The position numbers and the translations under genes are program-made. DNA of 64,000 bases. Origin: Pelecanus crispus. Its lineage: Eukaryota > Chordata > Aves > Pelecaniformes > Pelecanidae. This document shows positions 36,501 through 47,050 of this stretch, piece after piece. The DNA lies in contig NC_134651.1 in assembly GCF_030463565.1 (NCBI RefSeq), positions 11,544,734-11,608,733 of the forward strand, read 5' to 3'. Below the pieces are notes generated by a model. The model was not told the DNA's origin, did no database searches, and saw only the letters and a list, made by a program, of their open reading frames with translations. Position 1 is the first letter of the stretch; each line of letters starts with the position of its first letter.

Positions 36501-39500
36501 TAAGACAACTGGGAGGTCTGCCGTAAGGGACTCAGCTATGCAGCTAGATCCATGAAAACCTAACCTACCCTTTCTCAGAGCTACAAAAGCCAGTGAGAAA
36601 AAATTCAAATGAACGCAGTGCAATAGCAAGACTTCCTGCATTAAGCCCCTGTACGGGCTTCCAGTATAGCACAGCCTCAGCTGGGCCCACAGGCGAGTCT
36701 CTCTGCAAATGCACTAAAATACTGGTTGAGCTAGGCAGGGCTGAATGAACTGGGACAGCTTGTAAGCCATATGCAAACAGAAGTATGGAGTTTGCATATC
36801 CACCACAGCTTCTGAAAAGCGCTTCCATTTGAGAAGCTGCTGCACCCTGGGGCCAACCCAGCTAACAGCCTTGAGCACAGCAGCAGCCTTCTCCCTGCCC
36901 CTGCCCTGCTGATCACAGTCAGACCACAAAGCCACGTTTGTCACCGCACTTCTGACACTGCTCTGGTTGTCAACACGGTGGCTGGCACACTGCAGTGTAC
37001 AGGGGACAACCTATTCACTCACAGATGGCGAGACACAAAAGGACTGTGAATCTCAAGCAGGTCAGACTAGGTCAGAGCAATGCTGAGGGAAAAAGTTGAA
37101 GGCCAGCAAGTGGGCAGGCTAAGGTGCTAGCACCAGCTTCCCCGCTATGATAATCCATGCAGAGCCAGAGCTCCCAAAACACAGACCCCTCTGGCAGACC
37201 CTCAGTGTCCTCAGAACTGGCCTGCACATGGCAGGAGCTGCCAGCCATCAGAAACAAGGAAAAGCCCACAGCTTTTGTTACCCAGACCCTGAATTCCCAG
37301 CCTATCACAGACACAGCTGCCAGCGATCAGAGGGGCCACGTAGCAAATAAATTCCTCTCCAAACCCTAGGGGCAGGTCAAAAACCATGAGGAAAGACCTT
37401 CCCACACAGCGGCTGGTGCCAGCTCTCCCAGAAACAGATCTCTGCTCCAAGTCATGTGAGGAGGCCTTCCCTGCTCACGTCTTCAGCCAGGACCAGAAAG
37501 ATGGACTCCCACTGCAGTGATTCAGTCACCGCTCACTGTATCTTCTTTTCCTCCAGTTCTCACAAGACAGCAAATTTTAGCCAAAAAGACACAGACAGAT
37601 GCCCCAGCGAGGGGATAACCAACACAGAGTACTCAGTGGAGCAGGGTACCCAAATGCTGCTTCTGCTGCCTTCAATAGCTAGCTGTCACTGGAAAAACAA
37701 TGCCTCTGGCACATCTCCTTTAATAAATAACTGATACAACAACCACAACAGTCCCAACCCTCCACTGCAATACAGGATTAAACAGCACAGGAAGGTCAGC
37801 GCCAGGCACCTCTGCCTGCCAAAGCCTCCAGAGAATTCCAGCCCGTTCCTGGACGGGCTCAATATTAGTGCTGCAGCAGTAACAACACAACGATGGAGAC
37901 AAGTGAAACCAAGAGCTTCAGAGCAGGGGCTCAGGGAGATACTAATACTTCAGCTCTGCAAGCTAACGCAGCCCTTGGAGACAGTGATATTCATGGCCCA
38001 AGAGCTCACATAGTCTCCTAAGGCCACCATGGCATTACGTAGATAAGCACACGGACAAAGCAAAGTCACAGAGATTAGACTAATTCCCGGATTTGTACCT
38101 TACTTCAACACTTTCCAAAAAGCCTTCACAAAAGGATTTGGTCCAAAAATTTCCAACGGCAGCCACCAGCAGGATTAAGTTTTACTTAACTTGCCAGCTG
38201 CTGCCTAACAAGCCAGCACCACCGGGACAAACAGTAACACAGCCACGTGGTGCCACATCCCCCTTCTGGAAAGCCACCATCCATCCAGCACAGGTCAGAA
38301 GGGCAGGCTCTGAATAACAAACAAGGGATGGAGAGAGGAGGAAATCAATAGGAAACACCAAAAAAACACACAGCCCTGACTGCTGCCTCATCAGATGTGC
38401 AGCACGATGCAAAGCTGGTGCGACAACATGAAGGCAATTTCCTGCAGGTGCAGTCTTTGCTGTGTTCTGCAAGCCCAGCTCTCCTTCGTGGGCTTTTACA
38501 CAGATCAAATATCCTAAACCACAACATTGTTATATCTATTCGGACGCAGTCAAGGGTGGAGGAGTAGCACTTCGTTACAGCAGATACCCTCAGCTCAGAA
38601 CAGTTCAGCAACTGCCATGCAGACATGCAAGAGGCTTCCCACCACTTTAAGTACCATGAGCTCAAAAAGGACTTGAGGAATTTTAACTATGCTCCCTACA
38701 CCTCTACATATACAGCCTTCAAGTCTAGATAGAGGGCCCGATGTCCACCCTGAGAGAGGACCAAAGCCGAACACATCTGTGCAGCAGAAAACCTGGGGGG
38801 GGGCGGAACCAGATTTTCTTTGCCTGTACTCACAGCACCCTTCTTCCCCAAGCATTTGCAAATGCATGGTGGTAGGTAACTACCTCCACCTTCAAGGGTT
38901 CAGGCCACCAGGCTGCAGACCCAGATGTCTCTGCCTACTGGGAGACCAGGTGGGGAAATCACAGGTGAAGGAGGTCAGGAACATTCTGGAGAAGAGAGAC
39001 TTACTGAAGGTTCAGTGCTTTGAGCACACGGGCCTTGGGCTCATGGGCCATCTGCCTCCATACCTACAAGCCAGCACCTTCCTTCTCAGAGTCCATTAGA
39101 AAATGCTGCCTCCCCAGCTGCCCGCCCTGCACTCACCGTAGCCATCTAGGAAGGAACATCACTCCCTATGCCACCACCCAGGAGATCCAGTACCCACTCT
39201 GTGGGTGAGCCAGGGCCTGGGATTTGGGAACAGTCAAGTTCTAGATGAAACTCTCAAAAGTTGTATTTCAGCAGGAACCAGAAGACTGAGTAGTGGGACC
39301 AGCACCATCATCCCATAACAACAAACAACACTCAGGTCACAACCCAGATTATGGTGGTTTATGAGCCATTTTTAACAGCCCTGACCTCAGAGACTCAACC
39401 ACGTTGGAGCACAGCTGCACCACAGACAGTCAGGGTGCACAGATTTACTTCATGGCAATTTCCGAGATGTCAAGGCAGGTTTTTGCTCTATGCAGGAATT

Positions 39501-42500
39501 TGGAGGACCAGAGTCCTCCAGGTGATTTCAAAAAACAGAACTGCATCAAAACAGCTGCATTCTCATGGATGGGCAAAGGTTTCTTGACCTTCCTTCTCTT
39601 TTTTTCAGAGATGACAAGAGAGGCTTAAAATTCAGAAACATTCCCATCAAAAACATAATTGGAAACAATACCTCTCCAAGAAAAATGCTGGCTTCAACAT
39701 AACACCATATTTTGGGAGAAAATACATTCAGTCAAAAAAAATTCTGACCAGCTCTAGCTGCAAACAAGTTCAATAGCTGTTGTAAAGCTTCATTGTTTGC
39801 ATAGTACAGACAAGGCCTTAGGGAAATTGGTCTGCAGCCCGATTTGGCTAACTTGGCTTTCCAAATGCCACCCCTGGGCAAAGAAACCAGGCTATGACTG
39901 CCATCCAATGTGGCCTTCGGAGCACAGCTCCAACCACAACAGACAAAGCCGGACACCTACAGAGTCAGTAATAACTGGGTCTGAACAGCAGGACACACAC
40001 TGCCAGGCACAGACAATACAACGCAGGGAAGGAGCGAATACCATCAACTAACCCTCTCCATCTGCACCCCAGCCCTGGCACTGCTGCGGCCCCCCCTCCC
40101 ACTGCCACGATACTTGGAAACAGCCTCCAGCAGCAGCTACAGCCAGGATCAGCTCCAGTGTCGATGGGCCACCCCCCAGCACGGGCAGCATTACAGGAAC
40201 TTCCCACCACAAGCACAGACAGTGGTTAGCAGCTCTCTGCCAAAACCTCAGCAGCCCAGGAGACAGAGGCACAGGCTGCAGTAACCTACATGCAAAATGC
40301 CCAAAAAATAACCGCCCATGGACCCTAGCTAACCAGGGCAGCACATCTCACGTGAGCACGCAGGGAACCACTCATCCTCCGGAGCAGGGAGCACAAGAGA
40401 TGGGGTGCTGTGGTCTCTCACATGGCTAAGTGCTGCCCTCCACGCAGAAAGGACAGCGACTGGCCAGAAGATTAAGAAAAGTGATGGCCACCAGCCAGGC
40501 CAATGCTGTCAGTCGGACAGAAGGACCACAAAGGACGTGAGCATGCAAGGGAGTCACACGCCGTTTTGGAGGCCCTTTTGCTCACAGACTTCTTGCCAAC
40601 CTCTCCCTGCATGAAATCCTTGCTGACATGGAAGCACTCTCCAGCAGAGGCATGGAACAGGCAAAGGTCTTCTGCAGACAGCAGAGTTTCCAATTCAAAA
40701 TTTAAAAAATAAAGTTCCAAAAATCAAAATAAAACAACTCCCCCAACTCACACTACAAAGAGCTGGCAGGAAAGGCAGAGGCACCATGCCAGCGGCTCAC
40801 CACTGCTTAGGGACTGACACTGCTTATTAAGTTTAGGATCCCTTCCCTGGCTCCAAACACTTCCAGCCAGAAGGACAATCACTGCTGGCATCAATTTCAG
40901 AAAGACCCTGCAATAAAAATAAATCACTCAGCCTTTCAGTCAGCGTCAACGCGTTTCCCCATGCACATGTGCAGGAGATGAGGTCGCCAAATACCAACGG
41001 CATCTGACCCCTGCACTGGGAATTCCAGCAGCGCCTGCTTTGTTCTGCCTCCAGAGTGTTGCCCTAATCACTGCCTTGTACCCGGCTTTGGAGAGCAGGT
41101 GATAATTAAGCAGGTCTGGATTAGATACCAGGCTAGTGATTAGTTGGATACCAATTTTCACTTGACAACTGAGACCTCGGAATCACTCACCACAGCTCTG
41201 AAGTTAAAATTGGAATCAAGACCTGCAAGAGGAAAAAACCAGCAGCAGTGGGAGGAGCACCACCACTGTACCTTGAATCACTGGTGTCCTCCTGGCAATG
41301 CAGAATAAGTAGGTGAGATGGGGAGGGAGGGATGGTCCGCTTGCAGGAGAAGCGGGCCTTTCTGCTCTCCAGCCGGGAAGAGGAGAGGTGGCTGAGTGAA
41401 GTGGAGATAAGCCAAAAGATCACCCAAGTGCTTTCTCCACACACAGAAGAAATTCAAACTCTCAGGCACTCCAGAATGTATGGGAAGACGAGATGGAACT
41501 TCAGGCCAGGTGCTAAGGAGTTACCTGGACGCACAAATTGCACTCATTTAAATGAAACTGCTTTGAAAAGTTTAAATTAAACTTTAGCATGCCCCTGTGG
41601 CAACCTTTCGATTGACAGAAAATGAGCAGCATCAATTACAAGCAAAAAATGAGTCAAAAGAAACCACATTTCAATTGATATAAGAATATCCTCAGAGTTG
41701 TACCAGTCACCTGGCCAGATGAGCTTTGTCAAACCTGTAGTTCAGCTGGGGCAAACATGCACACAACCTGGCTGGTGAGAAGATCCATGCTGCCCAGGGA
41801 CAGGTACGTTTCTCAAGATGGACTTGGGCAGGAGGCAACACTTTACACATCACTGAAGCCCACGTCCCAGCAAACTACCACAGACCATCAGCACGGTTGT
41901 TCCCTTCCCAACTGCAGAGGTCCCCAGGAGAATTTATAGTACTGTTCTTGCAGCACCTCTATGGAACTGAGAGCTCTGTCATGCTATGATCCACACGAAT
42001 GTTTGTCCAAGAAGCTCACAGTGTCAAGTGGACAAGACAAGGCACAGGAGCACTGTTAGAATTTCCATTTCACAGATTAGGAACAAAAAAGACAGAAATC
42101 AAAAAGTCTGTTCAAAACCCCCTGAAAAACCTGCAGGTGGCTTGATGGAGAACATGGATCTCACAAGCAGTCATGGCACTGCACTGATCTAAGGCTTTCT
42201 CCTGCTTACCAGCAGACAGATCTTACCTGTAAAATGTTGAATAAAAAGACTCAAGCTGTAGAAAAAAAACCCCTTCCTTCTCTAATGAGGGCAAGGTTAG
42301 CAGCCTAAGGGTAGTTCCAAACTTCACAGCGAGGCACATCCATGCAAAATACCTGAGGTCCAAGAAGAGTGTACCACATCTATGCACTGCCATACTTCCA
42401 CCATCAGTCTGCTTAACTCCTCCACAGGTCTCGAATTCTGGGATCAGCAACATACAAAGCCACCAAGGGCACAAATATCTGCACCCTGCGTCACTGCTCC

Positions 42501-45500
42501 GCACCGTTGGGCTCGGGCTGGATTCTCTGTTTGCGGCTGTAGCCCACTACATGCTGGGTAGACCAGGCAACAAAACCCTGCAGCCTTCCTGCTTGCTCAC
42601 AGCTCCTCTGCCCAGGATCGGGTGCATGAAATCTTCTAATTCCTCCTCCTTCCCAGCTAGAGGTGACACCATTCTGGGGTCTTCTTAATTTGGGGCTGAG
42701 CATTTTGACTAGGATTAGCTCCTGGCATAGCCCGACAACTCCACAGCCACCCAGGGGAGCCTCAGTTCACATTTCCAAGGAGATGTAAACACTGAAGCTG
42801 CTCCATCACCGCCCTGATTCTCAGAGCAAACAAATATTAACAAGATAAACAAAAGAATGAAAAATCCCACACACCAAGACTGCGGCTGTAACACTGCCTT
42901 GGGGATGGGGTGAGCTGAAGGGAATGCCAGGCTGGAGATCCACAGCCTGGAAAGAGGAGGAGGAGGGAGAAACAGATTCAGTCTGAGCAACAGAGGTGAG
43001 AGGAAACGTTGTACCACATCTTGCTCCAGCTGACCCTGGAAGGTGAGATGCCTCCATTCCCAACAAGAGATGAGAGGAGAACTTAGTCTTATGCCACAGG
43101 GATCCTGCAAAAGGTCCAATCACTGATGAAAAGCATGATCCATCACATCTGCAGGTCTCCTCCTTGTTGATCAGCTGCTGTAAGGCCATCCACTGTTAAT
43201 AACTCATCTCTTTCATGAAGGGGCTTTACCCTGGGTATTACTTCTGGACACTGCCCAACTGACAAAAACCAGCCCAGCTCAGAAACCGTCAGCACAAGCC
43301 AGGCCATCCCCCATGCCGGGCAGAGGGCATCTTGAGGGAAGCGGCCGAGAGGGATACACATGTGAGAGGCAATGCCCTTCCTCAGCACACAGCTTCTGAA
43401 CACAGACATCATTAACCTCCTCCTGCATTTCACTGATTGCCCATGCAATTACAGTCAAGCAGCTGAGGTGCCTCCTGCCCTTCCGTCCCCATCTCTCCCT
43501 GCAGACCAATGGCTTGCTCTCTCCTGGACACCAATTACCAGGGATCACAAAACATTTTGGTTGGACCAGATGATCTTAAAGGTCTTTTCCAACCTAAATG
43601 ATTGTACGATTCTATTTCGAGTGGTGCCTCGGGCTCCAAGGCTTCTCAGAGACAAGGCTGCAGCTGGACTGCTCTGGCTGTTCCCCGCCATGCTCCAGCC
43701 AACCACCAGCACGTTCTTCAGCTCTCTGGAAAGGAGCAAAGACAGCTTTCCTGATGGGGCATCCATGGTGGCACCACGAGAGGCTTTCTCCCCTGTTCCA
43801 CACAAGGCCTTGCCACGTGCTGCTCCAACTGCGCAACTCATCATGCAGGACTTCGCCAAGGAACAGGCTGCCCACACATGGACTCCGACCCCTCTCAGCT
43901 GCACCTTCCCTTCCAGAGGGGTTCACTCTTCCCAGAAGAATTAGCTGAATTGGTCCCAAGAAAAATCTCATCCCATGCATTTCTGATGCAACTAAACTCG
44001 CTGCGTCTTCCAGAGTGATTTTCCTCTCTCCCTGCTAGCATCCACAACAACTCCCTATTCTGCTTTATCGTTGAGTTTCATTAATCTACCATCTGCCTCC
44101 TCTTGTGGAGCCTTAAAGAAACAGAGGAGGATGAAAAGGCACAGCACAGAACTTTGCTGCCACCAGACCCCTCTTCCCAACACGAGACACTGCTATTTAT
44201 TACTAAACTTTGTTTATAGTTACGCAGACACTCTCCCACCCACATGGCAATGTTTCATTCAAGACAAGTTTGAATTCACTTCAAGAACAACATTTCAAAG
44301 GATCCCAAAGCATTTGTTTACAAACAGCATGCACGGAGAATTCACTTCTCCCACCAATGAACATGGTCTCCTCCAAGATGAGGAGAGGCAGCTGTTTTGT
44401 AGCACCCAACACTACTCAACAGCTGAGGGACAGGAAACGATCTGCAGACAACTGATATTGCTGAGGAAATTTATGGAAAATGAGGGCTGGAGACTTCTAC
44501 TTGCCTGGAGAGAACGGGGAAGCTTCTGAGCACTCAAGCTCTCCACTGGGTCAGGAGGAATTTAGGGAGGCAAAGCGTCCCAGACTGTGGTCAAAGGAGT
44601 GACTCCAAATTTCAAGCCTCATCTGAAAGCTGGCACCTCCCAAGCTAACGGGAACCTGGGCACTGGGATAATTTGGCTGCAGAGGGGAGAGCATCCCCTG
44701 CCGAGGCAGCCACACCGATCTCCATCCAAGCCCTGAACAGGCCCAGCCCTGTTCAACATAGGGTACGAGCCAAGATCACAGCCTAGGGAGGTATTTGGCG
44801 CAATAAGAAGACACTAGGAAGACTATAAAACTGAAAGCTTTTTGCAGTCCCAGCCTCCGTATACAAGACCTACTGTAAACACTAAATCTTCAGAGGGGAA
44901 AAAAAAGAAATCCAGAGGAAGGACAATCATGCAACTCTTTCAAATACCAAACTGCTAGGAATGGTAAAGGGTCACATGTTGTGGAAGCCAAGAGAAGCTA
45001 CGTTCCCAGGATAGAAACAGAGGTCCTCAAAAGGCTAGAGGAGAGTCAGATGTAGGAAGACTCTGGACAAAACAGAGTGGGGACAAAGGGTCTTACAGAA
45101 AGTTGGCTTCACGTGGTACTTGCTCCCCAGAACAGTCACCAACTTTATGAAGGTAGGAGACAGCAGGGGCTCCCCAGAATATTAGTCACTACAACCATCC
45201 AAACAAGGAACAGAATATACCTCCTCACCTCCAAACAGCCACATGTGATGGAAGGAACCAAAGGGTATCACAAAAGAAGTGATGAAAATACCAGTGTTGG
45301 AAGAGAGCTGCCCCGCAGGAGATGGAATGCGAGGCAGGGCTGCACCCCAACTCCGTACAGACCCATCCCAGAGATCAGGAACCTTACATTGAGGATAGGA
45401 CGTGTACATGGGTACAGCAGGTCTTGTACACACTGCTTGCTCAGAGTTAGGCAGCACAAGGAGATCTCTCACTCCTTCTCCATGGAAGCAGGGGAGGAAA

Positions 45501-46649
45501 AAGCTGGTCCCCTTTACCCATTCTTCCCAAAGATAAGATGCGGAGGACAAAGCTGCCAAAATGGATGGCCCTCCCCAAAATGGATGGTATGAGAACAAAA
45601 CTCTCCCCAGATCCACTCCCTGGGAAGGGCTGATGGAGGGGGCACTGCCCCAACAGCCTTTTGGCAGAGGGAACAAGGGGCCCCCTCCCCAGGCAGGCAC
45701 AGTGGGAGACGCCCAGGCCCTTTAGATGGGGAATGACAATCCTGAGTAGGATACGTGGGGGATGCCACCCCTATACACCCCCAAGGTGGGCTGCACCGGG
45801 AGATACCCTCTCAGGCAAGATGCTGCCCAAATATTGTGAGCACGGGGAGGGGGTGATCCTCAGGTGGGACGATGGTCTCTGAGATGTCTCTGGCAGACAC
45901 AGGGGTGCAGTCCCAGAGAAGGCGCGTGGAGGATACCACCAGCTGCCCCGCAGAGGAATTAGCAGGGGGCAGCTGCCCCCAGAGCTCACGGGGGAAGGGG
46001 AGAGGGCAGGGGGCCGTTCCTGGAGGCAGCACATGGGGACCACCGTCCCCCCCAAGTGAGGTAAGTGGGGGTGCACGCGCCCCTGGACAGGGTGCACGCG
46101 AGGGCGTGTCCCCCGCCAGACAGAGCACAAGGGGTGACCGTCCCCGCCCCCCTCCGAGCGAGGCAACGGGGACGGAGGATGATGAGGGTCCCCCTCCCCA
46201 GACCGGGCAGGAGAGGGGCCGCCAGTCCCGAAGGCCACCACCCCACCCGGGGCTCCGGGCACCGGGGGGACCCGCACCGGGCGGAGGGAGGGGAGCCTGC
46301 CCCGGCCCCCGGCAGCGCGCGGGCGGGTGTCCCCAGCCAGGCCCACGCAGCCCGCCCCCGACGCGGGGCCCCCCCCAGCTCCCCAGGGAGGCCCACGGGA
46401 GCCCGCCCCCCACGCGGGGACACAGGGACCCCCCCCCCCGCCCCCCGGGCGGTCGGCGGGCCGGGCCCGCGTCCGCGCTCACCCGAAGTCGTCGTCCATG
46501 GACTTGAAGTAGAACTTGTAGTTGGGGCGGTTGAGGAGGCCCTTGAAGTCGCCGAGGGTGACGCGCTCGGCCGGGATGGGCAGCTTCACCAGGTACGGCG
46601 TCTCCTGCTCGTCCAGGTGGTAGATGATCTTCGTCTCGGCCGCCGCCAT
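15161..46649 (-). CDS. DVL3: Dishevelled-3 (DVL3), complete 15-exon coding sequence
   Basis: Dishevelled-3 is a cytoplasmic scaffold that relays Frizzled signals to canonical Wnt/beta-catenin and planar-polarity pathways. The exons at 46483-46649, 26046-26115, 22042-22163, 21528-21634, 20837-20972, 20459-20552, 19982-20051, 19541-19680, 19267-19343, 18758-18825, 18076-18225, 17104-17235, 16686-16853, 15864-16076 and 15161-15585 join in frame to 2139 nt (712 residues plus TGA), against 716 in human DVL3. The product has a DIX domain (about 1-82), a basic stretch (213-226), a PDZ domain (about 245-338), a DEP domain (about 413-495) and a Pro/Ser/His-rich tail ending in EFFVDVM. The assignment to DVL3 rather than DVL1 or DVL2 rests on the tail, which carries [12 protein letters not shown] and [17 protein letters not shown]. 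The start at 46649 was chosen by homology and a strong Kozak context (G at -3, G at +4). All introns are GT-AG and no frameshift or internal stop was seen. EIF2B5 lies upstream in the same orientation. Confidence 0.97.
15864..16076 (-). CDS. DVL3: DVL3 coding exon 14: Pro/His/Tyr-rich post-DEP region
   Basis: Residues about 501-571. It starts [20 protein letters not shown] and runs through [20 protein letters not shown] to AGSQHSE. Human has [19 protein letters not shown], so differences are few. The acceptor is TTCTTGCAG and the donor GTGAGTA. Confidence 0.96.
16686..16853 (-). CDS. DVL3: DVL3 coding exon 13: second half of DEP domain
   Basis: Residues about 445-500. It encodes [20 protein letters not shown], then [20 protein letters not shown] and [15 protein letters not shown]. 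The basic DRRESRKY and KAGYIRH segments match the DEP basic surface. The donor, A|GTATGG, is weak at +5 and +6, but human-matching sequence (NMANL) resumes in frame in exon 14, which confirms the junction. Confidence 0.96.
17104..17235 (-). CDS. DVL3: DVL3 coding exon 12: first half of DEP domain
   Basis: Residues about 401-444. It encodes [20 protein letters not shown], then [20 protein letters not shown] and AFI. The DEP domain targets Dishevelled to the membrane and to Frizzled and is needed for planar polarity signalling. The donor is GTAAGAG. Confidence 0.96.
18076..18225 (-). CDS. DVL3: DVL3 coding exon 11: PDZ-DEP linker
   Basis: Residues about 351-400. It encodes [20 protein letters not shown], then [20 protein letters not shown] and ITSSIPETE. 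The Ser/Thr-rich run is a conserved phosphorylated linker in Dishevelled proteins (family knowledge). The donor is C|GTAAGTC. Confidence 0.96.
18758..18825 (-). CDS. DVL3: DVL3 coding exon 10: end of PDZ domain
   Basis: Completes Gly 328 and encodes [20 protein letters not shown] then PR. It holds the last PDZ strand and the start of the PDZ-DEP linker. The acceptor is TTGTTGCAG and the donor GTAAGTG. Confidence 0.96.
19267..19343 (-). CDS. DVL3: DVL3 coding exon 9: PDZ domain, alpha-2 helix
   Basis: Residues 303-327 plus 2 nt. It encodes [20 protein letters not shown] then IVHKP, which forms the alpha-2 helix lining the PDZ peptide groove. Human has [11 protein letters not shown], so Glu to Asp is the only change seen in this exon. 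The donor is GTAAGTA. Confidence 0.96.
19541..19680 (-). CDS. DVL3: DVL3 coding exon 8: PDZ domain core with FLGI loop
   Basis: Residues 256-302. It encodes [20 protein letters not shown] and continues to [10 protein letters not shown]. The FLGI at about 260-263 is the carboxylate-binding loop that accepts internal and C-terminal peptides, including the Frizzled KTxxxW region (family knowledge). The acceptor is CCTTGCAG and the donor GTACTT. Confidence 0.96.
19982..20051 (-). CDS. DVL3: DVL3 coding exon 7: start of PDZ domain
   Basis: Residues 233-255 plus 1 nt (70 nt). It encodes [20 protein letters not shown] then LNM, the lead-in and first beta strand of the PDZ domain. The acceptor is GTTGCAG and the donor GTGAGTG. 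Confidence 0.96.
20459..20552 (-). CDS. DVL3: DVL3 coding exon 6: basic region before the PDZ domain
   Basis: Residues 201-232. It encodes [20 protein letters not shown] and then [11 protein letters not shown], the Ser/Thr-rich and polybasic region (213-226) that precedes the PDZ domain in Dishevelled proteins. The acceptor is GCCTCTAG. The donor, GTACCC, departs from consensus at +4 to +6, so this is the weakest donor in the gene. Confidence 0.95.
20837..20972 (-). CDS. DVL3: DVL3 coding exon 5: linker with [17 protein letters not shown] motif
   Basis: Residues about 156-200. It contains [20 protein letters not shown] followed by SDEDDSTSR, a segment shared by all vertebrate Dishevelled proteins and rich in acidic and Ser residues that suit casein-kinase-type phosphorylation (family knowledge, not shown by the sequence). 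The acceptor is TTTCATAG and the donor GTAGG. Confidence 0.96.
21528..21634 (-). CDS. DVL3: DVL3 coding exon 4: linker with Glu/Asp and Arg stretches
   Basis: Completes codon 120 and runs to codon 156 (107 nt). It encodes [20 protein letters not shown] followed by [10 protein letters not shown], matching the human DVL3 linker with its RERPRRRDGPEH segment. The donor is GTAGGTG. Confidence 0.95.
22042..22163 (-). CDS. DVL3: DVL3 coding exon 3: DIX-PDZ linker
   Basis: Residues 80-119 plus 2 nt. It begins [18 protein letters not shown] and ends [11 protein letters not shown]. This Ser/Pro-rich linker is less conserved than the domains: human has HPDPAPFCADNPSELPPPME where this copy has [20 protein letters not shown]. 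The acceptor is CCCTCCAG and the donor GTAAGTT. Confidence 0.95.
22164..26045 (-). other. DVL3: DVL3 intron 2 (3.9 kb)
   Basis: No exon or named repeat was recognised. It has a 12-T run at 22703-22714, a G-rich run near 24345, a CpG-richer patch at about 25000-25260 and a C-run/A-run at 25508-25528. The other DVL3 introns are 197-840 bp and contain only ordinary sequence. Confidence 0.85.
26046..26115 (-). CDS. DVL3: DVL3 coding exon 2: end of DIX domain
   Basis: Residues 56-79 (70 nt). It encodes [20 protein letters not shown] and ends at the Trp codon of VVSW, completing the last strands of the DIX fold. The acceptor is CTTCTGCAG and the donor GTAAGC. It lies 20.4 kb downstream of exon 1. 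Confidence 0.96.
26360..27130. other. AT-rich island in DVL3 intron 1
   Basis: About 770 bp that is visibly far richer in A+T than the flanks on both sides. Its left edge carries a 13-A run (26383-26395) and its right edge an A-rich stretch (about 27050-27085) preceded by AATAAA at 27028-27033 on the plus strand. No coding frame of note. It may be an inserted element, an old retrocopy of a 3' UTR, or a conserved regulatory element; sequence alone cannot decide. Confidence 0.6.
27912..27926. repeat. Short CA microsatellite
   Basis: A run of about seven CA units in DVL3 intron 1, followed by a C-run. Confidence 0.8.
30953..31034. repeat. 41-bp tandem duplication (2 copies) in DVL3 intron 1
   Basis: Two direct copies at 30953-30993 and 30994-31034 differ only at the last base. 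Each begins AAGGCAATTCTCCAACAGAG and ends in TTTGGATGGGAAA plus T or C. The near-identity means a recent event or a polymorphic two-unit repeat. Confidence 0.95.
43557..43614 (+). mobile_element. CR1 LINE 3'-end fragment in DVL3 intron 1
   Basis: About 58 bp beginning TTGGTTGGACCAGATGATCT and ending in GATTGTACGATTCTAT, the sense-strand CR1 terminus (consensus ends in ATTCTATGA-type repeats). It is antisense to DVL3 and very short, typical of severe 5' truncation. Confidence 0.8.
45490..46240. repeat. Degenerate GC-rich repetitive stretch (possible decayed minisatellite)
   Basis: Related short blocks recur, for example GGGGACCACCGTCCCCCCCA near 46034 and GGGGTGACCGTCCCCGCCCC near 46131, GTGGGGGATGCCACCC near 45756 and GTGGAGGATACCACC near 45926, and two AAAATGGATGG copies near 45559 and 45578. 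The period is irregular. It merges into the DVL3 CpG island. The repeat nature is inferred by eye. Confidence 0.35.
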
Positions 46650-47050
46650 GGCGCCCCTGCCCGGCCGCCAGGCCTCCGCCTCCTCCGCCTCGCCGCCTCC
46701 GCCCCCGGCCCGGCCGCGGCCCGCGACCCCCGGCCGCCGCCTCGGCCTCGGCCCCCGCCCGGCCCGGCCCGGCCCCCGCCCGCGCCCCGGCCCGGCTGCG
46801 GCCTCTGCGCGCCCGGTCCCCCCGCGCCCCTTGTTCTCCGGGTCCCAGCGCCGCCCGGCTCCAGAGCGCAAGCTCGGGCTCCGGCGGCTCCTCCCCCGCC
46901 CGCCCGCCCGCCGCCCCGGCTCCGCCGGAACCGGAACCGGCGCCCCGCGGGGCCGCGCCGCCGACCGAGCCCGAGCCCGGAGCCGAGCCCCAACCCGGAG
47001 CCAGTACCCCGGGATGGGCCGGGACCGGGGCTCAACGGGCAGCCCGTGAG
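46050..47050 (-). promoter_or_regulatory. DVL3: DVL3 CpG-island promoter and 5' UTR
   Basis: This is a very GC-rich, CpG-dense block centred on coding exon 1. Upstream of the ATG at 46649 it holds many GC-boxes (CCCGCCC/GGGCGGG type) and two adjacent CCGGAA ETS-type cores at 46925-46936; I see no TATA box. The transcription start cannot be fixed from sequence but should lie between 46650 and about 46950. The reading frame stays open upstream of the ATG to another in-frame ATG at 47093, so the start codon choice depends on homology. Confidence 0.8.
46483..46649 (-). CDS. DVL3: DVL3 coding exon 1: start codon and most of the DIX domain
   Basis: Residues 1-55 plus 2 nt. It opens [20 protein letters not shown] and ends KSMDDDF, the first two thirds of the DIX domain, which polymerises head to tail to build Wnt signalosomes and to bind Axin. 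Human DVL3 starts MGETK, so the start here carries two extra residues (AAA for G) encoded by GC-rich codons in the CpG island. The donor is GTGAGCG at 46482. Confidence 0.95.

Larger units (their letters stand above)
26116..46482 (-). other. DVL3: DVL3 intron 1 (20.4 kb)
   Basis: The intron separates exon 1 from exon 2 and alone exceeds the length of the entire human gene (about 18 kb). I found no convincing nested gene. It contains an AT-rich island (26360-27130), a GC-rich block (28900-30190), a 41-bp tandem duplication (30953-31034), a CR1 3' end (43557-43614) and a degenerate GC-rich repetitive stretch (45490-46240). The remaining sequence is ordinary unique intron with many short chance frames. 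Confidence 0.9.
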
